DNA of 64,000 nt from Pontiellaceae bacterium B1224 (GCA_029432815.1 JAROBA010000033.1:1-64000), one strand, 5' to 3'; positions 49,308 to 57,910 are shown, numbered from the stretch's first letter. Program-made: numbers and translations. Notes: generated from the sequence alone by a model not told the origin.

Positions 49308-50218
49308 AGTATTCCGCCCATTTTATCATCGGGCCGACCGCATCCGGAAAAAGTGGCGTGGCGCAATATATCGCCGAGCGCGAAGGGCAGTTGATTGTCT
49401 CGGCCGATTCCATGAACCTCTATCGCGGGATGGATATCGGTACTGCCAAACCGACTTCCAGTGATCGGGAAACTGTTGACTACGCTGGCATCGATCTCGC
49501 CGAACCGACCGAAAAATTCAATGTCGCGGCTTATCTGAATGCGGTGCGCCCATCCTTTGAATCTGGAAGGGAAGTTGTTGTGGCCGGTGGCACCGGGCTC
49601 TACGTCAAATGTCTGACGGAAGGTTTCGACGATGTGGCTCCCGAAAACTCCAACCTTCGGAAAGTGCTCGAAGCTCTCGATTTCCAAACCCTGGAAAAGC
49701 GCGCCAAAACCGAAGCCGCCGAACTCTATGCGAGTCTGACTGAAGACGATCAGCAAAACCCTCGTCGCCTCATCCGCATTCTCGAACGTACCGCAGGCGT
49801 CCCGCCTGCCCCGCAGAGCGGTTCATGGAATTCGGCTCCCAAACCCAAACTGGTCGGCCTTCACGTCGAACGCGAAATTCTGTTGCAGCGGATCGAGAAG
49901 CGCGTTGAAGAAATGTATGCAACCGGCCTGCTGAAAGAAGCAGAAGCGCTGCTCAAACTCAATCTCTCCCAAACCGCGCTGCAGGCCATCGGCTATGCCG
50001 AAGCTTTCGGTGTGCTGAACAACGAATGGTCGTTGGAGGAAGCCAAAGAAAAAACCATCATCCGCACGCGGCAGCTCGCGAAACGTCAGATGACCTGGTT
50101 CCGGAATCAGCTCAATATTGAGTGGATCAATACCGCCGACTTCCAAACCTTGGAAAATATCGCCACCGCCGTTTCCAATGCCTGGAAAAAAACCGGCCCA
50201 ACTCCAATTATGTTGTGA
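49304..50218 (+). CDS. miaA: tRNA dimethylallyltransferase
   Basis: 304 residues. P-loop GPTASGKS (10-17), SADSMNLYRGMDIGTAKP and AGGTGLYVKCL are MiaA motifs. The enzyme adds an isopentenyl group to A37 of UNN-decoding tRNAs. The gene contains three copies of the dispersed palindrome. Two encode FQTLE, near residues 127-131 and 280-284, and the third is in the C-terminal tail. That tail beyond the last conserved core (about residue 275) looks like sequence added by the repeats. Confidence 0.95.
   Translation: MKYSAHFIIGPTASGKSGVAQYIAEREGQLIVSADSMNLYRGMDIGTAKPTSSDRETVDYAGIDLAEPTEKFNVAAYLNAVRPSFESGREVVVAGGTGLYVKCLTEGFDDVAPENSNLRKVLEALDFQTLEKRAKTEAAELYASLTEDDQQNPRRLIRILERTAGVPPAPQSGSWNSAPKPKLVGLHVEREILLQRIEKRVEEMYATGLLKEAEALLKLNLSQTALQAIGYAEAFGVLNNEWSLEEAKEKTIIRTRQLAKRQMTWFRNQLNIEWINTADFQTLENIATAVSNAWKKTGPTPIML
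49682..49696. repeat. dispersed palindrome inside miaA (one mismatch)
   Basis: TTCCAAACCCTGGAA, read in frame as FQTLE. Confidence 0.6.
50141..50155. repeat. dispersed palindrome inside miaA (perfect copy)
   Basis: TTCCAAACCTTGGAA, read in frame as FQTLE, near the 3' end. Confidence 0.7.
50173..50187. repeat. dispersed palindrome inside miaA (one mismatch)
   Basis: TTCCAATGCCTGGAA, 17 bp after the previous copy and read in a different frame (SNAWK). Confidence 0.6.
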
Positions 50219-50292
50219 ACCACGAAATACACTAAATACACGAAAGGCTTACCGGATGAATTATTTTCGTGTGTTTAGTGTATTTCGTGGTT
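50218..50292. repeat. 28-bp inverted repeat between miaA and hflX
   Basis: Arms 50218-50245 and 50265-50292 are reverse complements with one mismatch, around a 19-nt loop. The arm is AT-rich and periodic (CACGAAATACACTAAATACACG). Similar CACGAAATACAC-type sequences recur in genomes of this bacterial group (from memory, not checked). It could be a REP-like element, a terminator-like hairpin for miaA or a small mobile remnant. It fills almost the whole intergenic gap. Confidence 0.75.
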
Positions 50293-50302
50293 AGGAAAAA
50301 GA

Positions 50303-51604
50303 ATGTCTGAATTATACGAAATGAAAAATGATGATGCCGAAACCGTTCTCCTGATTGGAGTCGTTCTTCGTAACGAAGAAGAGTGGAAGGTGAAGGACAC
50401 GATGGATGAGCTGGCCCAGCTGGCCGAAAGTGCCGGCGCTGCCGTGACCGGGCGTTTCATTGTTCGTCAGCAGAAAATCAAGGCCGGTCATTACATCGGT
50501 ACCGGCAAAGCTGCAGAGATCGCCGACTGGATCAAAGAGAACCGCGTTTCCATGGTGGTGTTCGACGACGATCTGACTCCGGCGCAAGGCCGAAATCTTC
50601 AAGAGGTATTTGAAACGCGTGTGCTCGATCGTACCCAGCTCATTCTCGACATCTTTGCCCAGCGCGCTCAGACCAAAGAAGGGTGTCTGCAGGTAGAGCT
50701 GGCGCAGCATCAATACCTGCTTCCACGTCTCAGAAACATGTGGACTCACCTTGAGCGTCAGAAGGGTGGCATCGGTCTGCGTGGTCCGGGGGAAACCCAG
50801 CTCGAAATGGACCGCCGCCGATTGGATGATCTGGTCCGCACCCTTAAGCGCGACCTCGCTCTCGTGCGAACCCGCCGAACCGAACAGCGCCGCGGTCGTC
50901 GCCGTCATGGCTGGGCGCTGGTCTCGATTGTCGGATACACCAATGCCGGTAAATCGACGCTGCTCAACCGCCTGTCCGGTGCCGAAATCTATGCGGAAAA
51001 TCAGTTGTTCGCCACGCTCGATCCGACCACGCGCCAGGTGGAGCTGCCGAATCATGAGCCGACGCTTATGACGGATACGGTGGGCTTTATTCAGAAACTG
51101 CCGCATCATCTCGTCGATTCATTCAAAGCCACGCTCGAAGAGGTGGTTGAAGCGGATCTGCTCGTGCACGTGATTGATGCTTCGCACCCGCAGGTCGATA
51201 TTCAGATTGAAGCCGTACACAAAGTGCTCGATGAGATCGGCGGGCTCGATAAACCGATGCTCTACGTCTTTAATAAGATTGATTTGGAGCGGGGCCGTAA
51301 TGCCGCCAAACGTCTGATGCGCCAGTTCCCGAAATCGGTGGCAGTTTCCGCGCAGGATGGGGAAAATATTGATATCCTTTTTGACGAGCTGGCCGACTGC
51401 CTGAAAGGCCGCAAGGTTGAGATGAAACTGTCCGTTCCGCTCAGTGAAGGAAAGCTGCTTGCGACCCTGCAGAAGAATGCATCGATCCTTGAGCAGGAAT
51501 ACGAAGGTGCCAACGCCGACCTGCTCGTTCGCGTTTCCGCCCAGCTCGCCGCTCAGTGCCGTCCTTTTTCAACTGAGGAGGAGCCGCCGGAGCCAGAGTG
51601 GTAG
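50303..51604 (+). CDS. hflX: GTPase HflX
   Basis: 433 residues. N-terminal HflX domain (about 15-205; VVFDDDLTPAQGRNLQEVFETRVLDRTQLILDIFAQRAQTKEG), then GPGETQLEMDRR, and the G domain with G1 GYTNAGKST (211-219), DTVGFIQKLPHHLVDSFKATLEE and NKID. HflX binds the large ribosomal subunit and rescues stalled ribosomes. In frame the ATG gives MSELYEMKND. The miaA-hflX order is common (hfq is absent between them here). Its 3' end overlaps the convergent gene by 36 nt. Confidence 0.95.
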   Translation: MSELYEMKNDDAETVLLIGVVLRNEEEWKVKDTMDELAQLAESAGAAVTGRFIVRQQKIKAGHYIGTGKAAEIADWIKENRVSMVVFDDDLTPAQGRNLQEVFETRVLDRTQLILDIFAQRAQTKEGCLQVELAQHQYLLPRLRNMWTHLERQKGGIGLRGPGETQLEMDRRRLDDLVRTLKRDLALVRTRRTEQRRGRRRHGWALVSIVGYTNAGKSTLLNRLSGAEIYAENQLFATLDPTTRQVELPNHEPTLMTDTVGFIQKLPHHLVDSFKATLEEVVEADLLVHVIDASHPQVDIQIEAVHKVLDEIGGLDKPMLYVFNKIDLERGRNAAKRLMRQFPKSVAVSAQDGENIDILFDELADCLKGRKVEMKLSVPLSEGKLLATLQKNASILEQEYEGANADLLVRVSAQLAAQCRPFSTEEEPPEPEW

Positions 51605-52234
51605 GCGCGCCTTGGATGGTTCTTTTTTAGCGGGCTCTATCGGGGCCTCTGTATCGTCGGCGTTGCATTTTTCCTGACTTAAAATGCAACGCATAACTTT
51701 TTCTTCTTTTCGCCGGCGGAAGCGGTGAAGGGTGCGCCGGAAGGATTTGATGATGCCGAGAAACACGACGGGTGAGGCGATGATGATCAGCGTGGTTTCA
51801 TCGAACGGAATGCGATGCTCAATATAGAGAATGCCCATCAGTCCCGGTACCAGCGAGTGACCAGGTGCCCCGAAAAATTCGGCAATCCAGGGGCGGAACG
51901 ATCGGCGGATTCCGGCGTTAATCAAAAACAGCCCATAAAGAAAAAGCATCAGAACCAAGGCCAGATTTCGGAGTCCGAAATAGGTGCCCTCGTCGACATC
52001 CTGAGCAAATGGGGAAAGCATATACGCGGTGAAAACCAGAGTGATTCCTGTCGACATCACATTGGTATGCCCGTGGGCTTCATCACTGTGGATGATGAAA
52101 TACAGCTCCGTAATCAACCACGCACCAATCAGAGGCAGATAGACCAGCGGTTCATCAACCACGATTTTGGCAATATCGATTATTCGGTGATAAACGAGGG
52201 ATAAATCCATTGGGATATTTTGAGAAGAAAACAT
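51569..52234 (-). CDS. multi-pass membrane protein of unknown function
   Basis: About 221 residues from ATG 52234 (other in-frame ATGs at 52258 and 52210; no clear ribosome site decides). Four hydrophobic segments (about 30-52, 62-83, 93-115, 146-165) and a charged cytoplasmic tail. A His-Ser-Asp-Glu-Ala-His-Gly-His segment between the first two helices could bind metal (inference). No family recognised. It converges with hflX, overlapping by 36 nt. Confidence 0.7.
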   Translation of the reverse strand: MFSSQNIPMDLSLVYHRIIDIAKIVVDEPLVYLPLIGAWLITELYFIIHSDEAHGHTNVMSTGITLVFTAYMLSPFAQDVDEGTYFGLRNLALVLMLFLYGLFLINAGIRRSFRPWIAEFFGAPGHSLVPGLMGILYIEHRIPFDETTLIIIASPVVFLGIIKSFRRTLHRFRRRKEEKVMRCILSQEKCNADDTEAPIEPAKKEPSKARLPLWLRRLLLS

Positions 52235-52327
52235 ATTTCGTAAACGGTTAAGACGCACCGTATCGAAAATAGTTCATCATGATCAACCTGCATATTCACG
52301 ATTGAGCTCGATTGAGGGATCAGTTGT

Positions 52328-54616
52328 TTAGAGCAACCCGCGTGAAAAGTTGAGCGGATCGCCGGCAACGGGTTTGTCGGAGAGGATGTCGCTGACGAGC
52401 CTGGCGGCTTGTTCGGGTGAATCGATGCCGTAGCAAAGATCAATCCGGAAGTGGCGGGCGCCGAAGGCTTTCAGATCGTCCAGCTGGTCGGCCAGGGAAA
52501 AGGGCGTGGTGTTCACCAATACAAATTCGCGGCCGTTGGTTTCGGTGCGGAAGGTGCGTTGCGAACGGTCGGTCAGTTCGCCGCTTTCCGTTTCGGGACG
52601 CGTGGCGGAAATCATCAGCGGGGAATGCTGGAAGATGGGAACGATGGCCGCTGAACCGAGCTGCTGCGTCAGCGCAAATATATTTTCCGCGTCGTCCTCG
52701 GGGGAAAGTACAAATTGACGAATCCCTTGTTCCTTCCAGTGCAGTGCGGCCTGCGTGTTCAATGTGTAAAGCGGCCAGTCGGCGGTGATATCCTTTTTCC
52801 CTTCGAGCAGGTTGAGGCCGCCGAGATTGGCGGCCTCCCATTTCCAGACCTTGGAAAATCGGGCAATCAGTTCGCGAAAGCGGTCGGTGTCTTCATCGCG
52901 AATAATCACGGGAAGCGCCAGGCGCAGTTGGTCGGGATAAGCTTTGATTGCTTTTTCAATCTCTTCCGGATGGTCGGGATCGATCTCCAGCAGAAATTCA
53001 TCGATGTGTTCAACCGGATAAAAACGTCGGGCTTTCACTGACCAGCAAATGTCGTCGGAAGTAGGCTCCAATGAAACAGTTCCAAGGGTTGGAAGTTCCG
53101 GTTCGGTTTCGTTCCAGACCGTGGAAAATGCTGCGATCAGCGTTCGGCGGGCTTCGTTCAGGACGGAGGCCGGCGCAAAGATGGCCGGACCTTCGAGTGT
53201 GAGTTGCCCGAGTTGCCAGTCGGTATCGCCCAGCTTGCCGAAACATTTTTCCAGCGCGGTGGAGGCTTTGTCGGGCTGTTTTGCTGCTTCGAATGGGCCG
53301 GGTAGGGTGAGGGAGTGCTGGACTGTATTCGCCGATGCGGTCATCACGATTTGTTCCAATGATTGGAAAACGTGAATATTCACGGCGCGGCGCTGGCGAT
53401 AGAGTCCGGGCCTTGGTGCGGTGATGTCGTAGCGTTGCCGAACAGACTGCGAGTAGGAGCAGTAGACGGGCGCTCCAATTTCGAGGTAGGGCGAGTCGGA
53501 CGGAAGCTTCAGCGCTATGTCGGCATTGGCGGGAAGCTCGAAGCGTCGTTTCTTTTCGGGGTCCGATTCCAGTCGCATTTCATTGGCGGCAAAACCGTAG
53601 GCCGAGGTTTTTCCGGCCATTTCAATTTTGAGTCCGTCGCGTTTCTGCAGGGCGCGGTTGCTGTGCAGCATCAGCCAAGGGCCTTTGACTGTGGCGACGG
53701 TGCCGATCTGCGTGCCGCGGTGTCCGTCGTTGATCGGATCGATGGGGCGGGTGGCGTCGTCACTAAGGTAGAGGTCGGTGGCGGGCCGGCCGAATATGGT
53801 TTGTATGTCAGCGATTCGCTCTCCGGCATTTTCTATTTTTCCTTCAAGGCTTTGGCGGTAGAAATCGGTGACGGCGGCGACGTAGAGCGGGCTCTTCATG
53901 CGGCCTTCAATCTTGAGGGCGGACACGCCGGCGCTAATCAGTTTTTCCAGATGATCGGCGGCGGAAAAATCTTTCATTGAAAAAGGGAGGTTGCGCTGTT
54001 CGCCGCTATTGAAGGGCTGACGGCAGCAATAGGCGCAGCGTCCGCGATTGCCGCTGCGTCCCAGCAGATGGGATGAAAAGAGGCAGAGACCGCTGTAGGA
54101 ATAGCAGAGTGCGCCGTGAATGAAGACCTCAGTCTCTATGCTGCATTCTCGTGTGATGTGTTCGATGGTTTTTACGCTCAGCTCGCGGGCGAGTACGACG
54201 CGCTTGAAACCAATCGAAGCGAGCTGCTGCGCGCCTTCCAGATTATGGACGGCCAGCTGGGTGCTGGCATGCAGGTTGAGCTGAGGAAAGTTTTGGCGGA
54301 TCAGGTGAGCGATCCCCATGTCCTGCACAATCACGCCGTCTGCATTGAGGTCGCGGATCAGGGCGAGCGCCTCCAGTGCATCGTCGAGATCGCGCTGCTG
54401 GACGAGGGTGTTGAAGGTGATGAAGACGCGGCGGCCGAGGTGATGGGCATAGCCGATCATTTCATCGAGCGCTTCCACGGAAAAATTGCCGGCTTCTGCG
54501 CGGGCGGAAAAGCGGGGCAGGCCGGCATAGACGGCGTTGGCGCCGTAGGCCAGTGCGGCCCAGGCGGCTTCCGGGGTGCCAGCGGGCGCGAGCAGTTCAG
54601 GGAGTTGTGTTTTCAT
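52328..54616 (-). CDS. U32 peptidase-family protein (RlhA-like, with DUF3656-type C-terminus)
   Basis: 762 residues. The N-terminal half is classic U32: ELLAPAGTPEAAWAALAYGANAVYAGL, HASTQLAVHNLEGAQQLASIGFKRVVLARELS, EVFIHGALCYSYSGLCLFSS and RGRCAYCCRQPF, with clustered cysteines, and GVSALKIEGRMKSPLYVAAVTDFYR. E. coli RlhA, of this type, hydroxylates 23S rRNA. The C-terminal half is variable and carries four copies of the dispersed palindrome in several frames (52842, 53080, 53112, 53354), suggesting it tolerates insertions. Confidence 0.88.
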   Translation of the reverse strand: MKTQLPELLAPAGTPEAAWAALAYGANAVYAGLPRFSARAEAGNFSVEALDEMIGYAHHLGRRVFITFNTLVQQRDLDDALEALALIRDLNADGVIVQDMGIAHLIRQNFPQLNLHASTQLAVHNLEGAQQLASIGFKRVVLARELSVKTIEHITRECSIETEVFIHGALCYSYSGLCLFSSHLLGRSGNRGRCAYCCRQPFNSGEQRNLPFSMKDFSAADHLEKLISAGVSALKIEGRMKSPLYVAAVTDFYRQSLEGKIENAGERIADIQTIFGRPATDLYLSDDATRPIDPINDGHRGTQIGTVATVKGPWLMLHSNRALQKRDGLKIEMAGKTSAYGFAANEMRLESDPEKKRRFELPANADIALKLPSDSPYLEIGAPVYCSYSQSVRQRYDITAPRPGLYRQRRAVNIHVFQSLEQIVMTASANTVQHSLTLPGPFEAAKQPDKASTALEKCFGKLGDTDWQLGQLTLEGPAIFAPASVLNEARRTLIAAFSTVWNETEPELPTLGTVSLEPTSDDICWSVKARRFYPVEHIDEFLLEIDPDHPEEIEKAIKAYPDQLRLALPVIIRDEDTDRFRELIARFSKVWKWEAANLGGLNLLEGKKDITADWPLYTLNTQAALHWKEQGIRQFVLSPEDDAENIFALTQQLGSAAIVPIFQHSPLMISATRPETESGELTDRSQRTFRTETNGREFVLVNTTPFSLADQLDDLKAFGARHFRIDLCYGIDSPEQAARLVSDILSDKPVAGDPLNFSRGLL
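52842..52856. repeat. dispersed palindrome in the U32 gene (one mismatch)
   Basis: TTCCAGACCTTGGAA. On the coding minus strand it is read as part of FSKVWK, not FQxLE. Confidence 0.6.
53080..53094. repeat. dispersed palindrome in the U32 gene (perfect copy)
   Basis: TTCCAAGGGTTGGAA. On the minus strand it is read as part of LPTLGT, a third way of translating the element. Confidence 0.7.
53112..53126. repeat. dispersed palindrome in the U32 gene (two mismatches)
   Basis: TTCCAGACCGTGGAA, 17 bp after the previous copy, the same spacing as the miaA pair. Read on the minus strand as FSTVWNE. Confidence 0.5.
53354..53368. repeat. dispersed palindrome in the U32 gene (perfect copy)
   Basis: TTCCAATGATTGGAA. 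On the minus strand it is read as FQSLEQ, the frame used in the fliK repeats. Confidence 0.7.
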
Positions 54617-54670
54617 GGGTGGGATAATAACGTATGTAGTTCAGCCTTCAGGCTGCATTCTATGAGGCCT

Positions 54671-55168
54671 TCAGCCATCGGGGAATTGGCGGCAGTATTC
54701 GTAGAGGGCGAGCGAGGTGGCGGTGGCGGCGTTATAGGAAAAGGGCATGCCCCAGACCGGGATCTCAACCACGGCGTCGAGCAGGGCTAAACACGCGTCG
54801 GCCAGACCTTCGCGTTCGGAGCCGATCACAAGCGCCGTTTTTTTCGGGAAAGCATATTCCGACAATTGGGTGGAGTTGGTGGTTTGCTCGAGGCCTACAA
54901 GCACATAGCCTTCCTGCTTCAATTTTTTGAGCACGGGCGGCAGGCTGTTTTTGACGGTCAGCTTCACGCTTTCGGCACCGTCGCGCGCAATCTTATTGAT
55001 CAGCTTGGCCTGGCCAGTGGCGATCACTTCCTGAACGCCGCAGCATCCGGCCATCCGGAAAATGGTCGAGAGGTTGACATTGCTGCGCAGGGGGCTGCAG
55101 GCGACGATCAGCGGCCTGGGCTCCGCGAGCTCACGCGGCGGTTTGTGTCGTATGTGTTCAAATTTCAT
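54671..55168 (-). CDS. TrmH/SpoU-family RNA 2'-O-methyltransferase
   Basis: 165 residues from ATG 55168 (an upstream ATG at 55195 lies inside lgt). LSTIFRMAGCCGVQEVIATG, VLVGLEQTTNSTQL, TALVIGSEREGLAD and VEIPVWGMPFSYNAATATSLALYEY correspond to SpoU motifs 1-3, which form the knotted SAM-binding fold. The usual N in motif 1 reads NVNLSTIFR. Substrate (tRNA or rRNA) cannot be told. It overlaps the lgt end by 11 nt. Confidence 0.88.
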   Translation of the reverse strand: MKFEHIRHKPPRELAEPRPLIVACSPLRSNVNLSTIFRMAGCCGVQEVIATGQAKLINKIARDGAESVKLTVKNSLPPVLKKLKQEGYVLVGLEQTTNSTQLSEYAFPKKTALVIGSEREGLADACLALLDAVVEIPVWGMPFSYNAATATSLALYEYCRQFPDG

Positions 55169-56015
55169 GGGCAAACAGCTTTTTCTTCCAGGCAATCATC
55201 AGGGCGCCGATGATCATCAGGGCCGAATAAAATTGTCCTTTGGTGATCCATCCAATGAAAAATGCCCCGTTGTCCGGCTCTCTGAAAAACTCCATGGAAA
55301 TACGGGCGAGGGCATATAAAACGAGATAGGATGCGCTCAGTGCCCCCGGTTTTTTCCCCCATCCGGTTTTCCGCAGTACCAGCATAATTCCGAAAACCAG
55401 AAAACCCTCGGTGATGGCTTGATAAAGCTGAGAGGGGTGGCGAGGCAGGAGCTGCCCCGCTTCAACCAGCTTTTCAATGGTTGGAAGTTCGTACTGTCCG
55501 TAATGAAGTCCCCGTTCCTGAGGGAAAATGACGGCCCATTTAACCTGAGTAACGCGGCCCCACAGTTCGCCGTTAATAAAATTGGCCAGACGCCCGAAGG
55601 CAAATCCGAGCGAGGTGATAACGGCCATGTTGTCGGTCAGGTTCCAGAAGGAATGCTTGTTTTTTCGTGCATACCAAACAATGAACAAAATCACACCGAT
55701 GAAACCGCCGTGACTGGCCATGCCGCCTTCCCAGACGCGGAATGCATAGGTGGGATCTTCCAGAAAAGAGCCGAAGCCATAGAAAAGGACGTAGCCCAAC
55801 CGGCCCCCGATGAAAACCCCGAAGAAGGCCAGCAGTACTACAAAATTACTGACCTCCGCCACCGGCACTTCAAAATCACCCTTTTTCGACCAGAAGCGCA
55901 GCATTAAAATGCAGGCAATAAAGCCAAGCAGATAAGACATCCCATACCATCGCAATGCAATGTCGCCATAGATCGGAAAAATGATCGGGTTAATGTTGTG
56001 GATATAATAGTTCAT
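55158..56015 (-). CDS. lgt: prolipoprotein diacylglyceryl transferase
   Basis: 285 residues with about seven membrane helices. GGRLGYVLFYG, GGMASHGGFIGVILF and FGRLANFINGELWGRVT are Lgt signatures. It adds diacylglycerol to the lipobox Cys before LspA cleavage, and lspA is in the same window. An imperfect dispersed palindrome falls within it (55472-55486), where the protein reads LPTIEKLV. It lies upstream of and overlaps the SpoU methyltransferase gene. Confidence 0.96.
   Translation of the reverse strand: MNYYIHNINPIIFPIYGDIALRWYGMSYLLGFIACILMLRFWSKKGDFEVPVAEVSNFVVLLAFFGVFIGGRLGYVLFYGFGSFLEDPTYAFRVWEGGMASHGGFIGVILFIVWYARKNKHSFWNLTDNMAVITSLGFAFGRLANFINGELWGRVTQVKWAVIFPQERGLHYGQYELPTIEKLVEAGQLLPRHPSQLYQAITEGFLVFGIMLVLRKTGWGKKPGALSASYLVLYALARISMEFFREPDNGAFFIGWITKGQFYSALMIIGALMIAWKKKLFAHEI
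55472..55486. repeat. dispersed palindrome inside lgt (one mismatch)
   Basis: TTTCAATGGTTGGAA on the plus strand; the coding strand reads LPTIEK there. Confidence 0.5.
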
Positions 56016-56227
56016 GAAGGGCAGTTTGGGGCTTGCTGTTGATGGTTTGAAGTCTCGAATTCATGAAATACGAGCGTTGAGTTTGCGCGAAAAGGACAAG
56101 GTGAAAGGTTGTTCTATCTGATCAGGGGAATTTATGTTTTCGAGGTACATTTTATGACTGATCCAACCTGACGCGATAAACGCGTGCCGAATAGTTTGAA
56201 ACCACATATGGGTGTTGATGGCGCAGG

Positions 56228-56683
56228 TCAGAATTTTGGAAGGTGCTCGAGGTCATCCAGATCCTTATGGCGACCCGATGCCAATTTATTGGCACGTAGG
56301 TCCTGGAGGGAAATTATGGGCACGCAAATGTCATCAATTGTTGCTTTATGGCATCGCTGGTAGCATTTAGAAAATTCTACACCATCAATCTCGTTGAGGA
56401 CTTCAATTCTTACAGGGGCGATGCCCATTCGCACGATATTTCCGGGCGTGGTGAAAAGTCCGGCATTGATTTCTGAAGAGACCATTCCAAAGGCATGAAG
56501 CACCTGAACTATCTTTAGCGCTGTGTTGGGGTGAATGGCGATCAATATGTCAATGACTGCCGGCGTTAGAGGGTACCCGTAATAACCGACTGCATAACCG
56601 CCTATTAATAGATATTCTAAATTATGATCGTTGAGTAACTTCAAGAACTCTTTGAAGTCGTCTGGTAGCGTTTGATTTTCCAT
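56228..56683 (-). CDS. nucleotidyltransferase-like protein, probably degenerate active site
   Basis: 151 residues. DFKEFLKLLNDHNLEYLLIGGYAVGYYGYPLTPAVIDILI matches the family of small nucleotidyltransferase-fold proteins paired with a helical partner. Canonical members have GGYAVxxxGYPRxTxDLDIWI. Here the DxD pair reads V43-I-D45, so one metal-binding Asp is lost. ISLQDLRANKLASGRHKDLDDLEHL is the usual C-terminus. Relatives occur in toxin-antitoxin-like and defence loci. The partner gene overlaps it upstream by 62 nt. Confidence 0.75.
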   Translation of the reverse strand: MENQTLPDDFKEFLKLLNDHNLEYLLIGGYAVGYYGYPLTPAVIDILIAIHPNTALKIVQVLHAFGMVSSEINAGLFTTPGNIVRMGIAPVRIEVLNEIDGVEFSKCYQRCHKATIDDICVPIISLQDLRANKLASGRHKDLDDLEHLPKF

Positions 56684-56909
56684 ATGCAGCTTGCCGATTA
56701 AGTTGGATGGCTTTCATGCGTTCTTTTGGGGGTTGAGAATGCCAGTACGCATTATCGGATCTATCGCCTAGCGATACGATTGATAATTTCGTTCGATCAA
56801 CTGTAATTCGTTTTCCATGATAAGTATAATGCGTGTTAAACGCATTGAATTCAATGAGGATTTTTAATCGGCGCGGTTTATAGCAACTGCCCTGATCCCT
56901 CCAGTGCAA
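56622..56909 (-). CDS. helical partner of the nucleotidyltransferase-like gene
   Basis: Up to 95 residues. The core SLGDRSDNAYWHSQPPKERMKAIQLNRQAAYG and RRLQRVLEVTQR is the pattern of small proteins encoded before such nucleotidyltransferases (LGxxSDxxYWxxxPPxERLxxxExLR). The start is uncertain: no good ATG lies close to the conserved part and the first 25 residues look non-conserved, so the 5' end may be damaged. It overlaps the downstream gene by 62 nt, with both frames looking family-like. Confidence 0.6.
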   Translation of the reverse strand: MHWRDQGSCYKPRRLKILIEFNAFNTHYTYHGKRITVDRTKLSIVSLGDRSDNAYWHSQPPKERMKAIQLNRQAAYGKSNATRRLQRVLEVTQRS

Positions 56910-56977
56910 AAAAACTGGACACCAGGATGGTCGGGCTATTTTTTTGTAGCATGAAGGGCCTTCGACTGCTTTCAGCT

Positions 56978-57910
56978 CTACGGTGTTTTACGGATGGCCT
57001 CTATCTGGATCTCCAGCTCCGGTGTTAACCACATATCCTGCATAATTGGAAATTTCTCATTGCCGGTAAGAAACGCTTTGGCGGTCTGATAATCACGTGT
57101 GATGTAGGTGGTCAGCATAAGCACAAAGTTTTCTCCCTTTCCGGAGATCACGACGCTCGGATTCTTCAGTCCATCTTTTTCAAGTGCAGCAATGAGGGAA
57201 GATTTTGCAGTCGAAGCGTCTTTGCCAGTTGGTTTGACAATAATCAGATGAGGGCGACTGGAGGGCATATCCAGATATTTTTCAGCATTTTCCGGTTCAC
57301 TGCCTGTAAACTCCTCGTAGATTTCGAAATATGCAATAGAGTTGTTTCCTGACAATTTACGATCAAAAATTTCGATTACCTGCGGTTGATAATTGGCCAG
57401 TGCGATAATAATGCGGTCTTGTAATTCGGGCTTCCTTTCATTTGCAGCGATATCGATCAGTAGCTCGGCCAGTTCAGGTGTTATGGTGCCAATCTGAGAA
57501 AGTCCATAGTACGCAGCATTAAAGCGGACATCCGCCGATGGGTCCTGCGCCAATTGGGTTAATATTTCGAGAACTTCCTGGTTGGGATTCTCCTGATTGG
57601 CAATAAAGTTTTCGCCAAGAATTCGGGCGGAGGTGCTTCGTAATAACGCATCCTGATCCTGTGCACAAATAAGAAGGCCGGGGAGATAACTGTCATCAAC
57701 TTTGATATTACCCTGCAGAACCATCATCAATGAATGCATTTTTAACTGGGTGGGTCCGGTTTTCAGCATCTCCTGAATAGAAATGGAAGTTTTTCCGTTT
57801 GCGGGCGCATTCGTGGGGGGGGGTAAAGTTGGGGTTGCGCTGGTTGGGGGGGCGCCGTGAGCGGTGACGGTTCCGACGGTTGCAACGATCAAAATGGATA
57901 GTCTGTTCAT
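56978..57910 (-). CDS. exported HEAT-like repeat protein
   Basis: 310 residues. Signal peptide (LSILIVATVGTVTAHG), a Pro/Thr/Asn-rich linker (about 20-40), then helical repeats of HEAT type (LLRSTSARILGENFIANQ, SADVRFNAAYYGLSQIGTITPELAELLIDIA), and a C-terminal domain of unknown type. AGGAGACTCC precedes the ATG. No known partner in the neighbourhood. It is probably periplasmic or surface-exposed. Confidence 0.75.
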   Translation of the reverse strand: MNRLSILIVATVGTVTAHGAPPTSATPTLPPPTNAPANGKTSISIQEMLKTGPTQLKMHSLMMVLQGNIKVDDSYLPGLLICAQDQDALLRSTSARILGENFIANQENPNQEVLEILTQLAQDPSADVRFNAAYYGLSQIGTITPELAELLIDIAANERKPELQDRIIIALANYQPQVIEIFDRKLSGNNSIAYFEIYEEFTGSEPENAEKYLDMPSSRPHLIIVKPTGKDASTAKSSLIAALEKDGLKNPSVVISGKGENFVLMLTTYITRDYQTAKAFLTGNEKFPIMQDMWLTPELEIQIEAIRKTP

